A stretch of DNA of 64,000 bases from Rubripirellula lacrimiformis. Lineage in GTDB: Bacteria > Planctomycetota > Planctomycetia > Pirellulales > Pirellulaceae. Of this stretch, positions 1-8,271 are shown piece after piece; the stretch's first letter is position 1, and every line of letters begins with the position of its first letter. The DNA lies in contig NZ_CP036525.1 of assembly GCF_007741535.1 (NCBI RefSeq), forward strand, positions 5,642,001 to 5,706,000, written 5' to 3'. The notes under the pieces are model-generated. The model had not been told where the DNA came from. It did not search any database and saw only the letters and a list, made by a program, of their open reading frames with translations. Both the position numbers and the translations under genes were made by a program.

Positions 1-459
1 CCAACGGCCCGAGTGGGTCAGTTGCAGACCAACGAACAAATCATCCGTCGTCCCAAATCGCTCGGCATGGGCCCGGACCAATTCTTCACGCAATCCAGCG
101 ATCGCGGACAGGTTCTCTTCGGTCATCAACAATTGGTTGGGATTGGCCCGCCCGTCGTGACGCACCGCGACCGCCTCGCCTCCCCACATCCATTTCGCAC
201 CGCTGATGCCAAAATTACGCCACCGGCGCCGTGTCAGGTCGGTCGGTGCCCCGTCGGTCGTGCCGTCCCAACCTTCCATCGGCAGGATGCAAAATCGATT
301 GCCGACTTTGACACCGTCGACGTCCATCGGTGCGGCCAAAGGCGAGTCGGGCCCCGACTGCATCTGAACATCAAACGGTAGCTCTGCCTGGATGCTGGCC
401 AAGTGGTCGGTAAAGTCGGTGTGCGACTTAAAGCTGGCCATGCGGGGGTAAACGGTCAT
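1..459 (-). CDS. NADH:flavin oxidoreductase / Old Yellow Enzyme family (3' part outside window)
   Basis: Reading the minus strand from an ATG at 457-459 gives 153 uninterrupted codons to the window edge, so the C-terminal part lies outside. The protein has the OYE N-terminal signature: VGNRFCILPMEGWDG around residues 50-65, followed by a G-A-K-W-M-W-G-G-E-A-V-AVRHDGRANP stretch and an LQLTHSGRW-type strand near residues 145-153. Family members are FMN-dependent TIM-barrel enzymes that reduce activated alkenes or 2,4-dienoyl-CoA with NAD(P)H. The precise substrate cannot be told from this fragment. It is on the same strand as the antiporter operon but is separated from it by a repeat-bearing gap, so it is probably an independent unit. 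An alternative start is Met6 at 442. Confidence 0.8.
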   Translation of the reverse strand, partial: MTVYPRMASFKSHTDFTDHLASIQAELPFDVQMQSGPDSPLAAPMDVDGVKVGNRFCILPMEGWDGTTDGAPTDLTRRRWRNFGISGAKWMWGGEAVAVRHDGRANPNQLLMTEENLSAIAGLREELVRAHAERFGTTDDLFVGLQLTHSGRW

Positions 460-882
460 CAATCGACTCGGGCTATTCGGGCTAGGAGATTCAGTATCCG
501 GGCAGAGGCGGTTTGGGCAAAGCCCGCGGAACATCCCACGGCCCCCCCATTGCCTACGGCGCTATAGATCAGCCCCCCATTAGACTCCAATCGACTGCAC
601 CCGTCATGGCGATTCGGGTACAGGGCAATGGCAAATTGGGCACCAGCGATCTGGCCGCAGCACCCGCCCCCCCGGTTTCCGGATCCGCATCCGCGATCGT
701 TTCACCGCGTGCCCAGCGGGCCGCGCGTTGCAGCACGTCAACAGTAAGCCCCGGACAAGCGATGCGTCGTATCGGATTATGTCCGTGACGCCTCCAATGC
801 GTGATTGCCGGATCCGCGTCGCTACGCTCCTTGATCCGGCCTACTTCACTGTCGTCCACTTGCCTGGGTCACCCAACGGGCG
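460..882. other. Intergenic region holding dispersed repeats
   Basis: This 423-bp stretch separates the end of the antiporter operon from the oxidoreductase. It holds a copy of the 42-bp near-palindromic element (803-844) and, at 696-729, a sequence (tcgtttcaccgcgtgcccag and following GCGGGCCGCGCG) closely related to the tandem repeats at 11942-12397. Short open frames across it are explained by the repeats and resemble no family I recognise. Confidence 0.6.
803..844 (-). repeat. 42-bp near-palindromic intergenic element, copy 1
   Basis: On the minus strand the element reads GTAGGCCGGATC, then a variable AGGAGCG-AGCGA-GCG core, then GATCCGGCAATC. GCCGGATC and GATCCGGC are perfect inverted arms around an 18-bp centre, so RNA or DNA could fold into a hairpin. 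Further copies lie at 11841-11882 and 12402-12443. It behaves like a REP-type intergenic element. Reading through it creates short peptides of the type GRIKERSDADPAIT that should not be annotated as genes. Confidence 0.8.
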
Positions 883-2592
883 CTACAGGTAGTAGATCAC
901 CAGACAGATCGCCAACAGGACGGTGGCCCAAAAAGTCATCGTGCTACTGGACCACGTCCGCCCCAGGATTCCGTTCTCGTTGAACGTCCGACAGGCGGTG
1001 TGGTAGACGCTGCGAAGCACGACGGTGGTGTCGCGTCGCACCGCACCATCGACGACATCGATCGTCCCTCGCAGACCACGCACCAGTTGAGGCAGCGCCC
1101 GGCGATAGACCCAATCGACATCCAATACGGTCGCACGCTTCTCTTCCGGATACAGCCCGGTTTTCATCAAAAACACGAACGCCAATGCTGCGAACATCAA
1201 CAACTGCAACTGCGTGACCACGTGCGTCACCGTGTAGGGATGGTAGTCCACGTCGAACGGCAGCATCCGATACAGCAGCGGATAGGCCACGCCCAAACCG
1301 ATGCACATGATGGACGCCAATCCCATCGCCACCAACATGTTTAGCGGCGCTTCTTTCACTCGTATGCCACTGTCGTGTGCAAAGAAAGCGAAAAATGGAA
1401 TTTTGATACCCGAGTGTTCCATCACGCCAGCCGACGCGATCAACAACACGATCCAAACCCACAGCTGATGTTCCTCCGCTGCCGCCGAGATGATCATGGA
1501 CTTGCTGATGAATCCGCTTAGCAGTGGAAAGCCCGAAATCGAAGCCGCTCCGATCACGCAGAACAACGTCGTCCAGGGCATCGATTTATGCAGCCCCCCC
1601 AACTCGGTCGCCTTGGTGGTCCCGACGCGGAACAGCACCGCGCCCATCGACATGAACAACAACGACTTGTAGACGATGTGACAAAACGCGTGCGCCACCG
1701 TACCGTTCAACGCCAATTCGCTACCGATGCCGATGCCGACCACCATGAACCCCAACTGGTTGTTCAGGCTGTACGCCAACACGCGACGCAGGTCATTTTC
1801 GATCACCGCAAAAACGATGGGGAACAACGTCATCACGCAGCCGACCGTAATCAATGGGTCATAGCCGGCAAAACCACGGATCAGCGAATACACCGCAAGC
1901 TTGGTCGTAAACGCACTCAGGAAAACCGTTCCCGTGGGCGTCGCCTTCGGATACGAATCTTGCAGCCAATTGTGCAATAGCGGAAACGCGCACTTGATCC
2001 CGAACGCCAACAACACCAACGTCCCGGCCGGCGAGAGCGATTCTCCTGGGACGACGAAATTTCCGAACATCACCGAACCGGTCTGCACGAACTGAAAGAT
2101 CGCACCGGAGAGCAGCAAGACGCCCGAGGCGACCTGAATGACCAGGTAACGCATTCCCGCTCGGTACGAAGTTTCGGTACCGGTCGCCCACACCAGCACG
2201 ACACTGGAAATCGCTGTCAATTCCCAATAGACGAACAGCGTCACCAAGTCGCCGGCGCATGCGGCGCCGATCGCCGCACCGGCATAGATCATGGCCGCGA
2301 CATGCTGCTTGGCGTCGCGAACATGCAATGCATAAATCGACGCCAAGATCGCAGCAAAGTGAAAGACGATGCCAAAGATGCGGCTGTACTTGTCGATGCG
2401 AACGACGTTCAACGAGACGCCAAACATTTCGAAGTTGCCAAAATCCTGTTCCGGCAACATCCAAAAGCTGATCAAGCTGAGGACCGAAATCACCAACGCA
2501 CCGACGCTCTGAAACCGCCGCGGTACGGCGATCAACAGCAACCCGCCGACGATCATCAACAGCCCGGGCGGAATACTAGCGACGACGTTCAT
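883..2592 (-). CDS. NuoL/M/N-type antiporter subunit (third MrpD/MbhH-like subunit)
   Basis: A 569-residue polytopic membrane protein of the proton-conducting membrane transporter family (NuoL/M/N, MrpA/D). Visible family traits are the ELTAISSVVLVWATG segment (key TM5 glutamate), the GTVFLSAFTTKLAVYSLIRG lysine-bearing helix, the NDLRRVLAYSLNNQLGFM segment and a following HAFCHIVYKSLLFM helix. It is the last gene of the Mrp-type operon and overlaps the preceding small membrane protein by 17 nt. The C-terminal ~120 residues form an extended amphipathic region ending in one more hydrophobic helix. Its likely role is one of three ion-translocating modules of a multisubunit cation/proton antiporter. 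Assignment to D, A or Mbh-type cannot be made by eye. Confidence 0.85.
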   Translation of the reverse strand: MNVVASIPPGLLMIVGGLLLIAVPRRFQSVGALVISVLSLISFWMLPEQDFGNFEMFGVSLNVVRIDKYSRIFGIVFHFAAILASIYALHVRDAKQHVAAMIYAGAAIGAACAGDLVTLFVYWELTAISSVVLVWATGTETSYRAGMRYLVIQVASGVLLLSGAIFQFVQTGSVMFGNFVVPGESLSPAGTLVLLAFGIKCAFPLLHNWLQDSYPKATPTGTVFLSAFTTKLAVYSLIRGFAGYDPLITVGCVMTLFPIVFAVIENDLRRVLAYSLNNQLGFMVVGIGIGSELALNGTVAHAFCHIVYKSLLFMSMGAVLFRVGTTKATELGGLHKSMPWTTLFCVIGAASISGFPLLSGFISKSMIISAAAEEHQLWVWIVLLIASAGVMEHSGIKIPFFAFFAHDSGIRVKEAPLNMLVAMGLASIMCIGLGVAYPLLYRMLPFDVDYHPYTVTHVVTQLQLLMFAALAFVFLMKTGLYPEEKRATVLDVDWVYRRALPQLVRGLRGTIDVVDGAVRRDTTVVLRSVYHTACRTFNENGILGRTWSSSTMTFWATVLLAICLVIYYL

Positions 2593-2839
2593 AGTAGTCC
2601 TCCGGCTTGCTGATCAACAAACGCAAGATGCGGCCAAGAAACACGACGACGACAAACGCCACGAACCCGAACCAAGCCTGAAAACCAAAGAACGTTTCCA
2701 ACTTGCCAAAATGCGGATGTGGATTTTCGTAAAACAAATCGGCCAGCACCAATGCGACACACACCAGCACCAACCCACGAATCATCCACCGGATGTTCGC
2801 TGGTCGTTCAAACCAAGACGGATCGTCGTGTTGTGTCAT
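2576..2839 (-). CDS. Small two-helix membrane protein in Mrp operon
   Basis: An 87-residue protein beginning MTQHDDPSWFERPANIRWM, with two predicted membrane helices (about residues 18-36 and 48-70) and a charged C-terminus rich in Arg. I chose the ATG at 2839 because it makes an ATGA overlap with the preceding small ORF and has GAGG just upstream. A longer frame reaching 2893 is less likely. No function is known to me. Its position between two NuoL/M/N-type subunits suggests an accessory subunit of the antiporter complex. Confidence 0.7.
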   Translation of the reverse strand: MTQHDDPSWFERPANIRWMIRGLVLVCVALVLADLFYENPHPHFGKLETFFGFQAWFGFVAFVVVVFLGRILRLLISKPEDYYERRR

Positions 2840-3045
2840 TTGCCTCGGAATCCTGTGCGTGCCACCGCGATTCCCATCGCGATCGTTCGACAACGTAACC
2901 GTCGCCGTTTCAAATTCATCGATACGTCACTCACTCGCGTCACAGGCCCCAACGTCACAGGCCCCAACATCACCGGCCCCAACATTGCCAGCCTCAACAT
3001 CGCAGGCTGGCCTGTTCGCACCGTCACCCAACTCCACTGGTTCAT
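2836..3045 (-). CDS. Candidate 69-residue coupled ORF in Mrp operon
   Basis: This short frame fills the only sizeable gap inside the operon. Its ATG (3045) overlaps the stop of the D2 subunit as ATGA, and its stop overlaps the ATG of the next small membrane protein as ATGA, exactly the junction type used through the rest of the operon. The N-terminal half carries a five-residue LGPV(T/M) repeat encoded by a 15-bp tandem repeat; the C-terminal half is basic. It matches no family I recognise. Chance is possible, so this is a tentative gene call. Confidence 0.4.
   Translation of the reverse strand: MNQWSWVTVRTGQPAMLRLAMLGPVMLGPVTLGPVTRVSDVSMNLKRRRLRCRTIAMGIAVARTGFRGK
2939..3013. repeat. 15-bp tandem repeat (about five units)
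   Basis: Two identical units (gtcacaggccccaac) are followed by three degenerate ones. The 15-bp period keeps a reading frame and on the minus strand encodes repeated L-G-P-V within the candidate small ORF. Confidence 0.75.
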
Positions 3046-4577
3046 TCCACAATCGGTAACAGGGCTTCGTAAATCCACGGCGCGGCAAAAAACAACAACA
3101 CGCTACCCACTGCAGTGATGCACAGCGGGACCACGCACATCATGGGTGCCTCTTGCCATTGAACGCTATTTTCGCTGCCCCGATCCAGTGACACGTCCTG
3201 CCCCAGTCGCGAATTCTGTTCGGATTCCAAGTCTTGGTCGATCGGCTTCATGAACCCCAAAATGGGAATCGGAACCAAGTAGGCGATGTTCAACAGCGAA
3301 CTGATCATCAACGCCGCCGTCAACGCATACTGATGCGCCTCGACCGTTCCAACCGCCAAGAACCACTTGCTCCACGCTCCGCCGCCCGGCGGCAGTCCGA
3401 TGATGCTGATTGACGCGATGGCGAATGCCCCAAACGTCAGCGGCATCTTTCGGCCCAATCCGCGCATGTCGCTAATGTTCTTTTTATGGGCCGCCACATA
3501 GATCGCCCCGGCACAGAAAAACAACGTGATCTTGCCGACCGCGTGCATCGCGATGTGCATCCCGCCACCGATCACGCCTGATGGATTGGCAAGCGCCGCC
3601 CCTAACGTGATGTACGCCAACTGACCGATCGTCGAGTAAGCCAAGCGAGCCTTCAAATTGTCTTTGGTCATCGCCACTAAGGAAGCGACCACCAACGTGT
3701 ATCCGGCAACGTAGGCAAGCCAAACATTGACACCAGTCGCCCCCAGCAGGTCGATCCCAAAGATGTAGACGACGACTTTCATCACCGAAAACACGCCCAC
3801 CTTGACCACCGCGACAGCATGCAACAGTGCGCTGACAGGCGTTGGCGCCACCATGGCCGCGGGCAACCAACGGTGGAACGGCATCAAGGCAGCTTTGCCA
3901 ATTCCAAATGCGAACAGTCCCAAGAGGATGCCCAAACCGGTGTCGGAAATCCGGTGGTCATCATAGGCGTCCTGCAAAATCCCACCGACGCGGAAATCCA
4001 ATGTCCCGGCCAAGAACCATGTCCAAGCGATCGCCAACATAAAAAAGGCGATCGATGTCGATAACAGGATGCCCAGGTAGATACGTCCACCGTTTCGAGC
4101 CTCTTCGTCGCCGTGGTGTGTCACCAACGGGTAGGTCGAGATCGTCATCAATTCATAGGCGACAAACAGCGTGAACAGGTTGGACGAAAACGCAGCGGCC
4201 AAGGCGGCAAAGATGGCAACGGCAAAGCAGCCAAAGAACCGCGTCTGATGTTTCTCGTGATGCCCCCGCATGTACCCGACGGCATACACCGTGGTCAGAA
4301 TCCACAATCCGGATGCGACCAGAGCGAACAACATCCCCAATGGTTCAACCTGGAACGAGATCGAAAACCCTGGCAACAGGTCGCCGATCACCCATTCGGG
4401 CCGGCCACCCGAAAAAACGTCCCGTGACAGCATCGCGATCACGCCAAACAGGACACAGCCAATGATCAGCGTGCTGGCTTCGCGCAGATTCGGAATCTTG
4501 CCAAACACAAAATTCAAAACGAACGCCAACAAGGGCAACGCAAGCGACCAAACGATCATCGATTCAGGGGTCATCAT
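3042..4577 (-). CDS. Na+/H+ antiporter subunit D-like (second NuoL/M/N-type subunit)
   Basis: A 511-residue polytopic protein starting MMTPESMIVW. The upstream frame extension to 4856 is an antisense-like artefact overlapping the previous gene; the ATG at 4577 gives an ATGA overlap with it. Family features include LFTLFVAYELMTISTYPLV (TM5 Glu), GKAALMPFHRWLPAAMVAPT with TPVSALLHAVAVVKVG (TM7-8 lysine and histidine), and DNLKARLAYSTIGQLAYI. It would form an ion channel module of the multisubunit Mrp/Mbh-like antiporter. The pattern is complete, with no sign of decay. Confidence 0.88.
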   Translation of the reverse strand: MMTPESMIVWSLALPLLAFVLNFVFGKIPNLREASTLIIGCVLFGVIAMLSRDVFSGGRPEWVIGDLLPGFSISFQVEPLGMLFALVASGLWILTTVYAVGYMRGHHEKHQTRFFGCFAVAIFAALAAAFSSNLFTLFVAYELMTISTYPLVTHHGDEEARNGGRIYLGILLSTSIAFFMLAIAWTWFLAGTLDFRVGGILQDAYDDHRISDTGLGILLGLFAFGIGKAALMPFHRWLPAAMVAPTPVSALLHAVAVVKVGVFSVMKVVVYIFGIDLLGATGVNVWLAYVAGYTLVVASLVAMTKDNLKARLAYSTIGQLAYITLGAALANPSGVIGGGMHIAMHAVGKITLFFCAGAIYVAAHKKNISDMRGLGRKMPLTFGAFAIASISIIGLPPGGGAWSKWFLAVGTVEAHQYALTAALMISSLLNIAYLVPIPILGFMKPIDQDLESEQNSRLGQDVSLDRGSENSVQWQEAPMMCVVPLCITAVGSVLLFFAAPWIYEALLPIVE

Positions 4578-6055
4578 GGCGTGCCTCCCAACAACATGGA
4601 CGCTGCGTTGGCGGCTAAGCCAGCCGAATAGGTTGTCCAAACCCCAAACAGGATCGTTGCTCCGGCCAACAGGTAGGTCGGAACCAGCATTCGCAGCGGC
4701 GCCTCGACAGCCTTCTTCGCCGCCCCGGTGGGCTCTTGGAAATACAATGTTTCCAACACTCGCCAAACGTAGATCACCGCCAGCAGCGAACTGAACAACA
4801 TCAGAACCGCCACCGGCCACAATTCGGATTCCATCGCTGCGGTCAACAATAACCATTTGCTAACGAACCCAGCCGTCAACGGCACGCCGATCAACCCCAG
4901 TCCGCCGACCGCCCATGCGAACGCTGTCCACGGCATGGTCCGACCGGCCCCCTTCCAATCACTCAACTGGACAGATCCGATTCGATAGGCGAAACAGCCC
5001 ACGACCATGAACAGCCCGCCTTTGATGATCGCGTGATTGAACATGTGAACAATTCCTGCGGTCAGTCCGGTCGAACTGTTCATGCTGATGCCAAGCAACA
5101 TGTAGCCAATCTGGGCCACGCTGCTGTAGGCCAGCAATCGCTTGACGTTGTCTTGAAAGATCGCGGCCAGCGAAGCGGCAAAAATGCCCACCAACGCCAA
5201 GATCCGCAGCGCCAAGTCAAGCGGCAGCATGTCGAACGCAAACTCGGGCGTGATGATCCCATAGATCAATCGCAAAAAGGCGTACACCGACACCTTCGTT
5301 GCTGTCGCTGCGACAAACACGGTGACCACCGACGGGGCGTAGGTGTACGCGTTGGGCAACCAGGTGTGCAGCGGGTAAACCGCCATCTTGATGTACAACC
5401 CGATCGTCAAAAACGCCAACGCCACGACCATCGTGCGAGGCCCGTGGACGGTGTCGATGCGGGCGGCGATGTCCGCCATATTCAACGTCCCGGTCATCTG
5501 ATACAGCAGCCCGATGCCGATCAGAATGAACGTCGCGCCGACGCTTCCCAGTATCAAATACTGTAGCGCCGCCAAGGGAGCACGACGTGTACGGCCCAGC
5601 GAAATCAACGCATAGGACGACAACGACGAAATCTCTAGAAACACAAACACGTTGAACAGGTCGCCGGTGACACACATCCCCAACAAGCCGGTCATGCACA
5701 ACATGAATGTCGCGTAGAACAGATAGTGTTTCGATTCGGGAATTTCTTTCTTCACGCTGGGCGGCGCGTAGATCAACGTCAATAATCCGATCGCCGACAC
5801 GAACAGGATCACGAAGGCGCTTAGCGAATCGACAACGTATTCGATGCCGTACGGTGGTTCCCAACCACCGATGTCGTACCGAATCGTCCCCGTTTGCATG
5901 ACTTTTTGCATCATCCAAACGGCGTTTGCGAAGGTCGCCCCGGTCGCCAACAGCGCCATCACGTAGGCCGCCCGACGACTGCCTAGCAACACGCAAATCG
6001 GCGCCGTCATCATCGGCACGACGATCAACCAGATGGGAAGGTGAGCTTCAATCAC
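4574..6055 (-). CDS. mrpD: Na+/H+ antiporter subunit D
   Basis: 493 residues, the usual length for MrpD/MnhD. About 14 hydrophobic helices are apparent. Diagnostic segments are GDLFNVFVFLEISSLSSYAL (TM5 Glu), IKMAVYPLHTWLPNAYTYAP, a following VAATATKVSVYAFLR helix, and DNVKRLLAYSSVAQIGYML. The start overlaps MrpC by 4 nt and the stop overlaps the D2 subunit by 4 nt, so it is firmly inside the operon. Function by family: proton-coupled export of Na+ (or another monovalent cation) for pH and salt homeostasis, which suits a marine planctomycete. Confidence 0.92.
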   Translation of the reverse strand: MIEAHLPIWLIVVPMMTAPICVLLGSRRAAYVMALLATGATFANAVWMMQKVMQTGTIRYDIGGWEPPYGIEYVVDSLSAFVILFVSAIGLLTLIYAPPSVKKEIPESKHYLFYATFMLCMTGLLGMCVTGDLFNVFVFLEISSLSSYALISLGRTRRAPLAALQYLILGSVGATFILIGIGLLYQMTGTLNMADIAARIDTVHGPRTMVVALAFLTIGLYIKMAVYPLHTWLPNAYTYAPSVVTVFVAATATKVSVYAFLRLIYGIITPEFAFDMLPLDLALRILALVGIFAASLAAIFQDNVKRLLAYSSVAQIGYMLLGISMNSSTGLTAGIVHMFNHAIIKGGLFMVVGCFAYRIGSVQLSDWKGAGRTMPWTAFAWAVGGLGLIGVPLTAGFVSKWLLLTAAMESELWPVAVLMLFSSLLAVIYVWRVLETLYFQEPTGAAKKAVEAPLRMLVPTYLLAGATILFGVWTTYSAGLAANAASMLLGGTP

Positions 6056-6579
6056 GAGGCACGGTCCAGTTCAAGAATCTCATCCTCTTCGATCGTCCCG
6101 TATTCCTCGCGAATCCGCACGATCAAGGCCAGCGCCGTCGCCGTGGTGGCAATGCCCACCACGATCGCCGTCAACATCAACACGCTTGGCAGCGGATTGG
6201 AATAAATGATTTCGGCAACCTGATCCGCACCGTGGCCCACATCGGCGCCCTGAACCAAATCAGCGCCGTGAACCAGATCGACGGCATCCGCAACCTGTTC
6301 GCTATGCCCCGATCCGCTGGCACCGTGCACGGCGTGACCACCATGTTCCGCATTTTGTGCAGCGATCGCGGGGGGCACGATCGGTGCGGTCGCGCCATCG
6401 ATTTTCCCCATCGTGATGTACAGCAGGAACACCGAGTTTTGAAAGATATTCAGCCCAATGATCGTTTTGATCAAATTGCCGCGTGCGATGACGATGTAAA
6501 ACCCGGTCATCATCAAAAACACGACAACCCAATAGTTGAACAGGCCAAAGAACTGTTCGGCGCTGATTCCAATATTCAT
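6052..6579 (-). CDS. mrpC: Na+/H+ antiporter subunit C (NuoK-like) with long His-rich insertion
   Basis: 175 residues from ATG 6579 (ATGA overlap with MrpB; the frame runs further upstream but those residues are unlike MrpC). Three NuoK-like helices are present: NYWVVVFLMMTGFYIVIARG, a second one ending LLYITMG, and PLPSVLMLTAIVVGIATTAT. MrpC proteins are usually about 110-120 residues. Here roughly 55 extra polar residues, rich in His, Gly, Ala and Asp (repeated HGAD/QGAD units), lie between helices 2 and 3, before the conserved NPLPSVLMLTAIV motif. The insertion falls in a loop and the core looks intact, so the subunit is probably functional. Confidence 0.9.
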   Translation of the reverse strand: MNIGISAEQFFGLFNYWVVVFLMMTGFYIVIARGNLIKTIIGLNIFQNSVFLLYITMGKIDGATAPIVPPAIAAQNAEHGGHAVHGASGSGHSEQVADAVDLVHGADLVQGADVGHGADQVAEIIYSNPLPSVLMLTAIVVGIATTATALALIVRIREEYGTIEEDEILELDRAS

Positions 6580-7016
6580 ATTGCACGCTGCCTTCCCGCG
6601 AATGCGTAGAAGATCATCGTCATCACTGCCGTTACCGTGATCCCGACACCGCACTCGACCATAAAAATGCCCAAGTGCTGGCCGCTAGGAACGTGATAGT
6701 CGGTCAGAAAATGATGTTCTAAAACGTCGTAGTCCAGAAAATTGCCACCCAAGTAGACCGTCAACACGCCGGTGCCCGCATAGACCAAAACTCCTGCTGC
6801 CATCAATCGCTCGATGACTGCCGGCGGCGCAACCTTCTGAACCGCTTCGAGCCCAAAGACCAAACCGTACAGGATCAAAGCAGAGGCGAAGATTACGCCG
6901 GCCTGGAACCCGCCACCGGGACCGTAGTCCCCGTGGAACTGCACGTAGAAAGCGAACAACAGGATGTAGGGGATCAGCAGTTTGCTGACGACGCGGATGA
7001 TCGGAAAATCTTTCAT
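6576..7016 (-). CDS. mrpB: Na+/H+ antiporter subunit B
   Basis: 146 residues with four hydrophobic helices and the MnhB hallmarks PIIRVVSKLLIPYILLFAFY, HGDYGPGGGFQAGVIFAS and FLTDYHVPSGQHLGI with VECGVGITVTAVMTMIFY. Length and motif order are typical of MrpB/MnhB, a membrane subunit of the antiporter complex. It overlaps both neighbours by 4 nt. Nothing unusual is seen. Confidence 0.93.
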   Translation of the reverse strand: MKDFPIIRVVSKLLIPYILLFAFYVQFHGDYGPGGGFQAGVIFASALILYGLVFGLEAVQKVAPPAVIERLMAAGVLVYAGTGVLTVYLGGNFLDYDVLEHHFLTDYHVPSGQHLGIFMVECGVGITVTAVMTMIFYAFAGRQRAI

Positions 7017-7621
7017 CGCTTTGCTCCACGCTTGCCGCTGGCCCGAGCATCGCCCAGTGAACCTTTGCGGCTATCGCCACCGCGATTTTGACTGCTTCCC
7101 CACTCGTCTCGACGCAGGATCAACAACACCGCCATGCCCGCGGTCAGCACCACCGTGGTTTCCCCCAGCGTGTCGTAGCCCCGATAGCTGGCCAAGACGG
7201 CCGTCACGACATTCGGCAATCCGTGCATGTCGATCTGCGATCGTTCGACAAATCCGGGGTTGGGATGCAAGTGAATGGGGTCATTGGGATCGCCCAGATA
7301 CGGCATATCCAAGGTTCCATAGATCAACGCACAACCGGTGATGGTGACTGTGATCAAGGGCACGATCGCGACCCGCTTGGTCGGTTTTTCGCCCTTTCCG
7401 GTCAGCGCCAACGTGCTCAACATCAGCACCGTCGATATCCCAGCCCCCACGGCCGCTTCGGTAAACGAAACGTCGGGCGCGTCCAGAACCACCATCCAAC
7501 TGGCCGACAGGAAACTAAAGATGCCGGTGAACATGACCGCGGCCCACAGATCGCGAATGCGAGCGATCGTGACGGCGGTGACAGCCAACAGCGCCAAAAT
7601 GGCAATGTCGATAAAATTCAT
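7013..7621 (-). CDS. DUF4040 / MbhD-MbhE-type subunit (MrpA C-terminal equivalent)
   Basis: 202 residues. The N-terminal half has an MbhD/DUF4040-like segment (SWMVVLDAPDVSFTEAAVGA, then GISTVLMLSTLALTG). The second half (VTAVLASYRGYDTLGETTVV) matches the MbhE-like part that forms the C-terminal end of MrpA in classical systems. So the MrpA C-terminal domain is a separate protein here, as in Mbh-type and some group-2/3 Mrp complexes. It is a membrane subunit, coupled by ATGA overlaps to MrpG upstream and MrpB downstream. Confidence 0.87.
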   Translation of the reverse strand: MNFIDIAILALLAVTAVTIARIRDLWAAVMFTGIFSFLSASWMVVLDAPDVSFTEAAVGAGISTVLMLSTLALTGKGEKPTKRVAIVPLITVTITGCALIYGTLDMPYLGDPNDPIHLHPNPGFVERSQIDMHGLPNVVTAVLASYRGYDTLGETTVVLTAGMAVLLILRRDEWGSSQNRGGDSRKGSLGDARASGKRGAKR

Positions 7622-7989
7622 GACTTGCCCAACGTATCATCGGATTCGGCGGCCTCTGGCTGCCGCGGCTGTCGGACATCCAACACAGGCTTCATTCCCT
7701 GGGCCAGGGCCGAGTGGGCCAACGCATGACAGGAACTGGGACTGGTGACGGTCAGAAAGAACAAGATGGCCAGCAGCTTGACCACCACCAAGGGCGTATC
7801 CGCTTGGAACATCAGCCCTACCAGAATCATGCCAGCGCCCATCGTGTCCGTGATCCCAGCACCGTGCATACGCGAGAAGAACTCGGGCAATCGCACAATC
7901 CCAATCCCGCCGATCACGGCAAAGACCGAGCCCACGACCAAAAAGAACCAACTGATAGCGTCCATCGCCAACGGAACCATGGTTTCCAT
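7618..7989 (-). CDS. mrpG: Na+/H+ antiporter subunit G
   Basis: 123 residues with three helices. The hallmark IGIVRLPEFFSRMHGAGITD followed by TMGAGMILVGLMF and a terminal TSPSSCHALAHSAL (family: TSPVAAHALARAA) identifies MnhG/MrpG. The stop overlaps the DUF4040 start as ATGA; the start lies 3 nt after the MrpF stop. The C-terminal ~25 polar residues are longer than the family core. Confidence 0.92.
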   Translation of the reverse strand: METMVPLAMDAISWFFLVVGSVFAVIGGIGIVRLPEFFSRMHGAGITDTMGAGMILVGLMFQADTPLVVVKLLAILFFLTVTSPSSCHALAHSALAQGMKPVLDVRQPRQPEAAESDDTLGKS

Positions 7990-7992
7990 TGC

Positions 7993-8271
7993 TTATACGC
8001 TCTCTTCGTTGAAATTGCCGGTGGTGGTGAACCGTAACAACGCCACCATGCCAATGAAGTTCATCAAGCTGTACAGCAGCGCCAGATCCAAGAAATCGGT
8101 TCGACCGCCCATGAAGCTGACCACACAGATCAGCAACACGGTCTTGGTGCCAAACATATTCAACGCCAACACGCGATCAAAGACCGTCGGTCCCAGCATC
8201 GCACGCGTCAACGCAAGCAGCATCGTGACCAAGACTGCCGCGCTGGCGACCATGAACATACTTGGGATCAT
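7993..8271 (-). CDS. mrpF: Na+/H+ antiporter subunit F
   Basis: 92 residues from ATG 8271, chosen because it gives an ATGA overlap with MrpE; a longer start at 8292 is possible. Three helices and the family segment GPTVFDRVLALNMFGTKTVL (MrpF: GPt..DRvlAld) with DFLDLALLYSLMNFIGMVAL identify MnhF/MrpF. Small membrane subunit of the complex. Confidence 0.92.
   Translation of the reverse strand: MIPSMFMVASAAVLVTMLLALTRAMLGPTVFDRVLALNMFGTKTVLLICVVSFMGGRTDFLDLALLYSLMNFIGMVALLRFTTTGNFNEESV

Noticed and set aside
569-859. 96-residue frame containing GRIKERSDADPAIT
   Set aside because: The recognisable peptide is the 42-bp element translated; the same peptide appears at other repeat copies.
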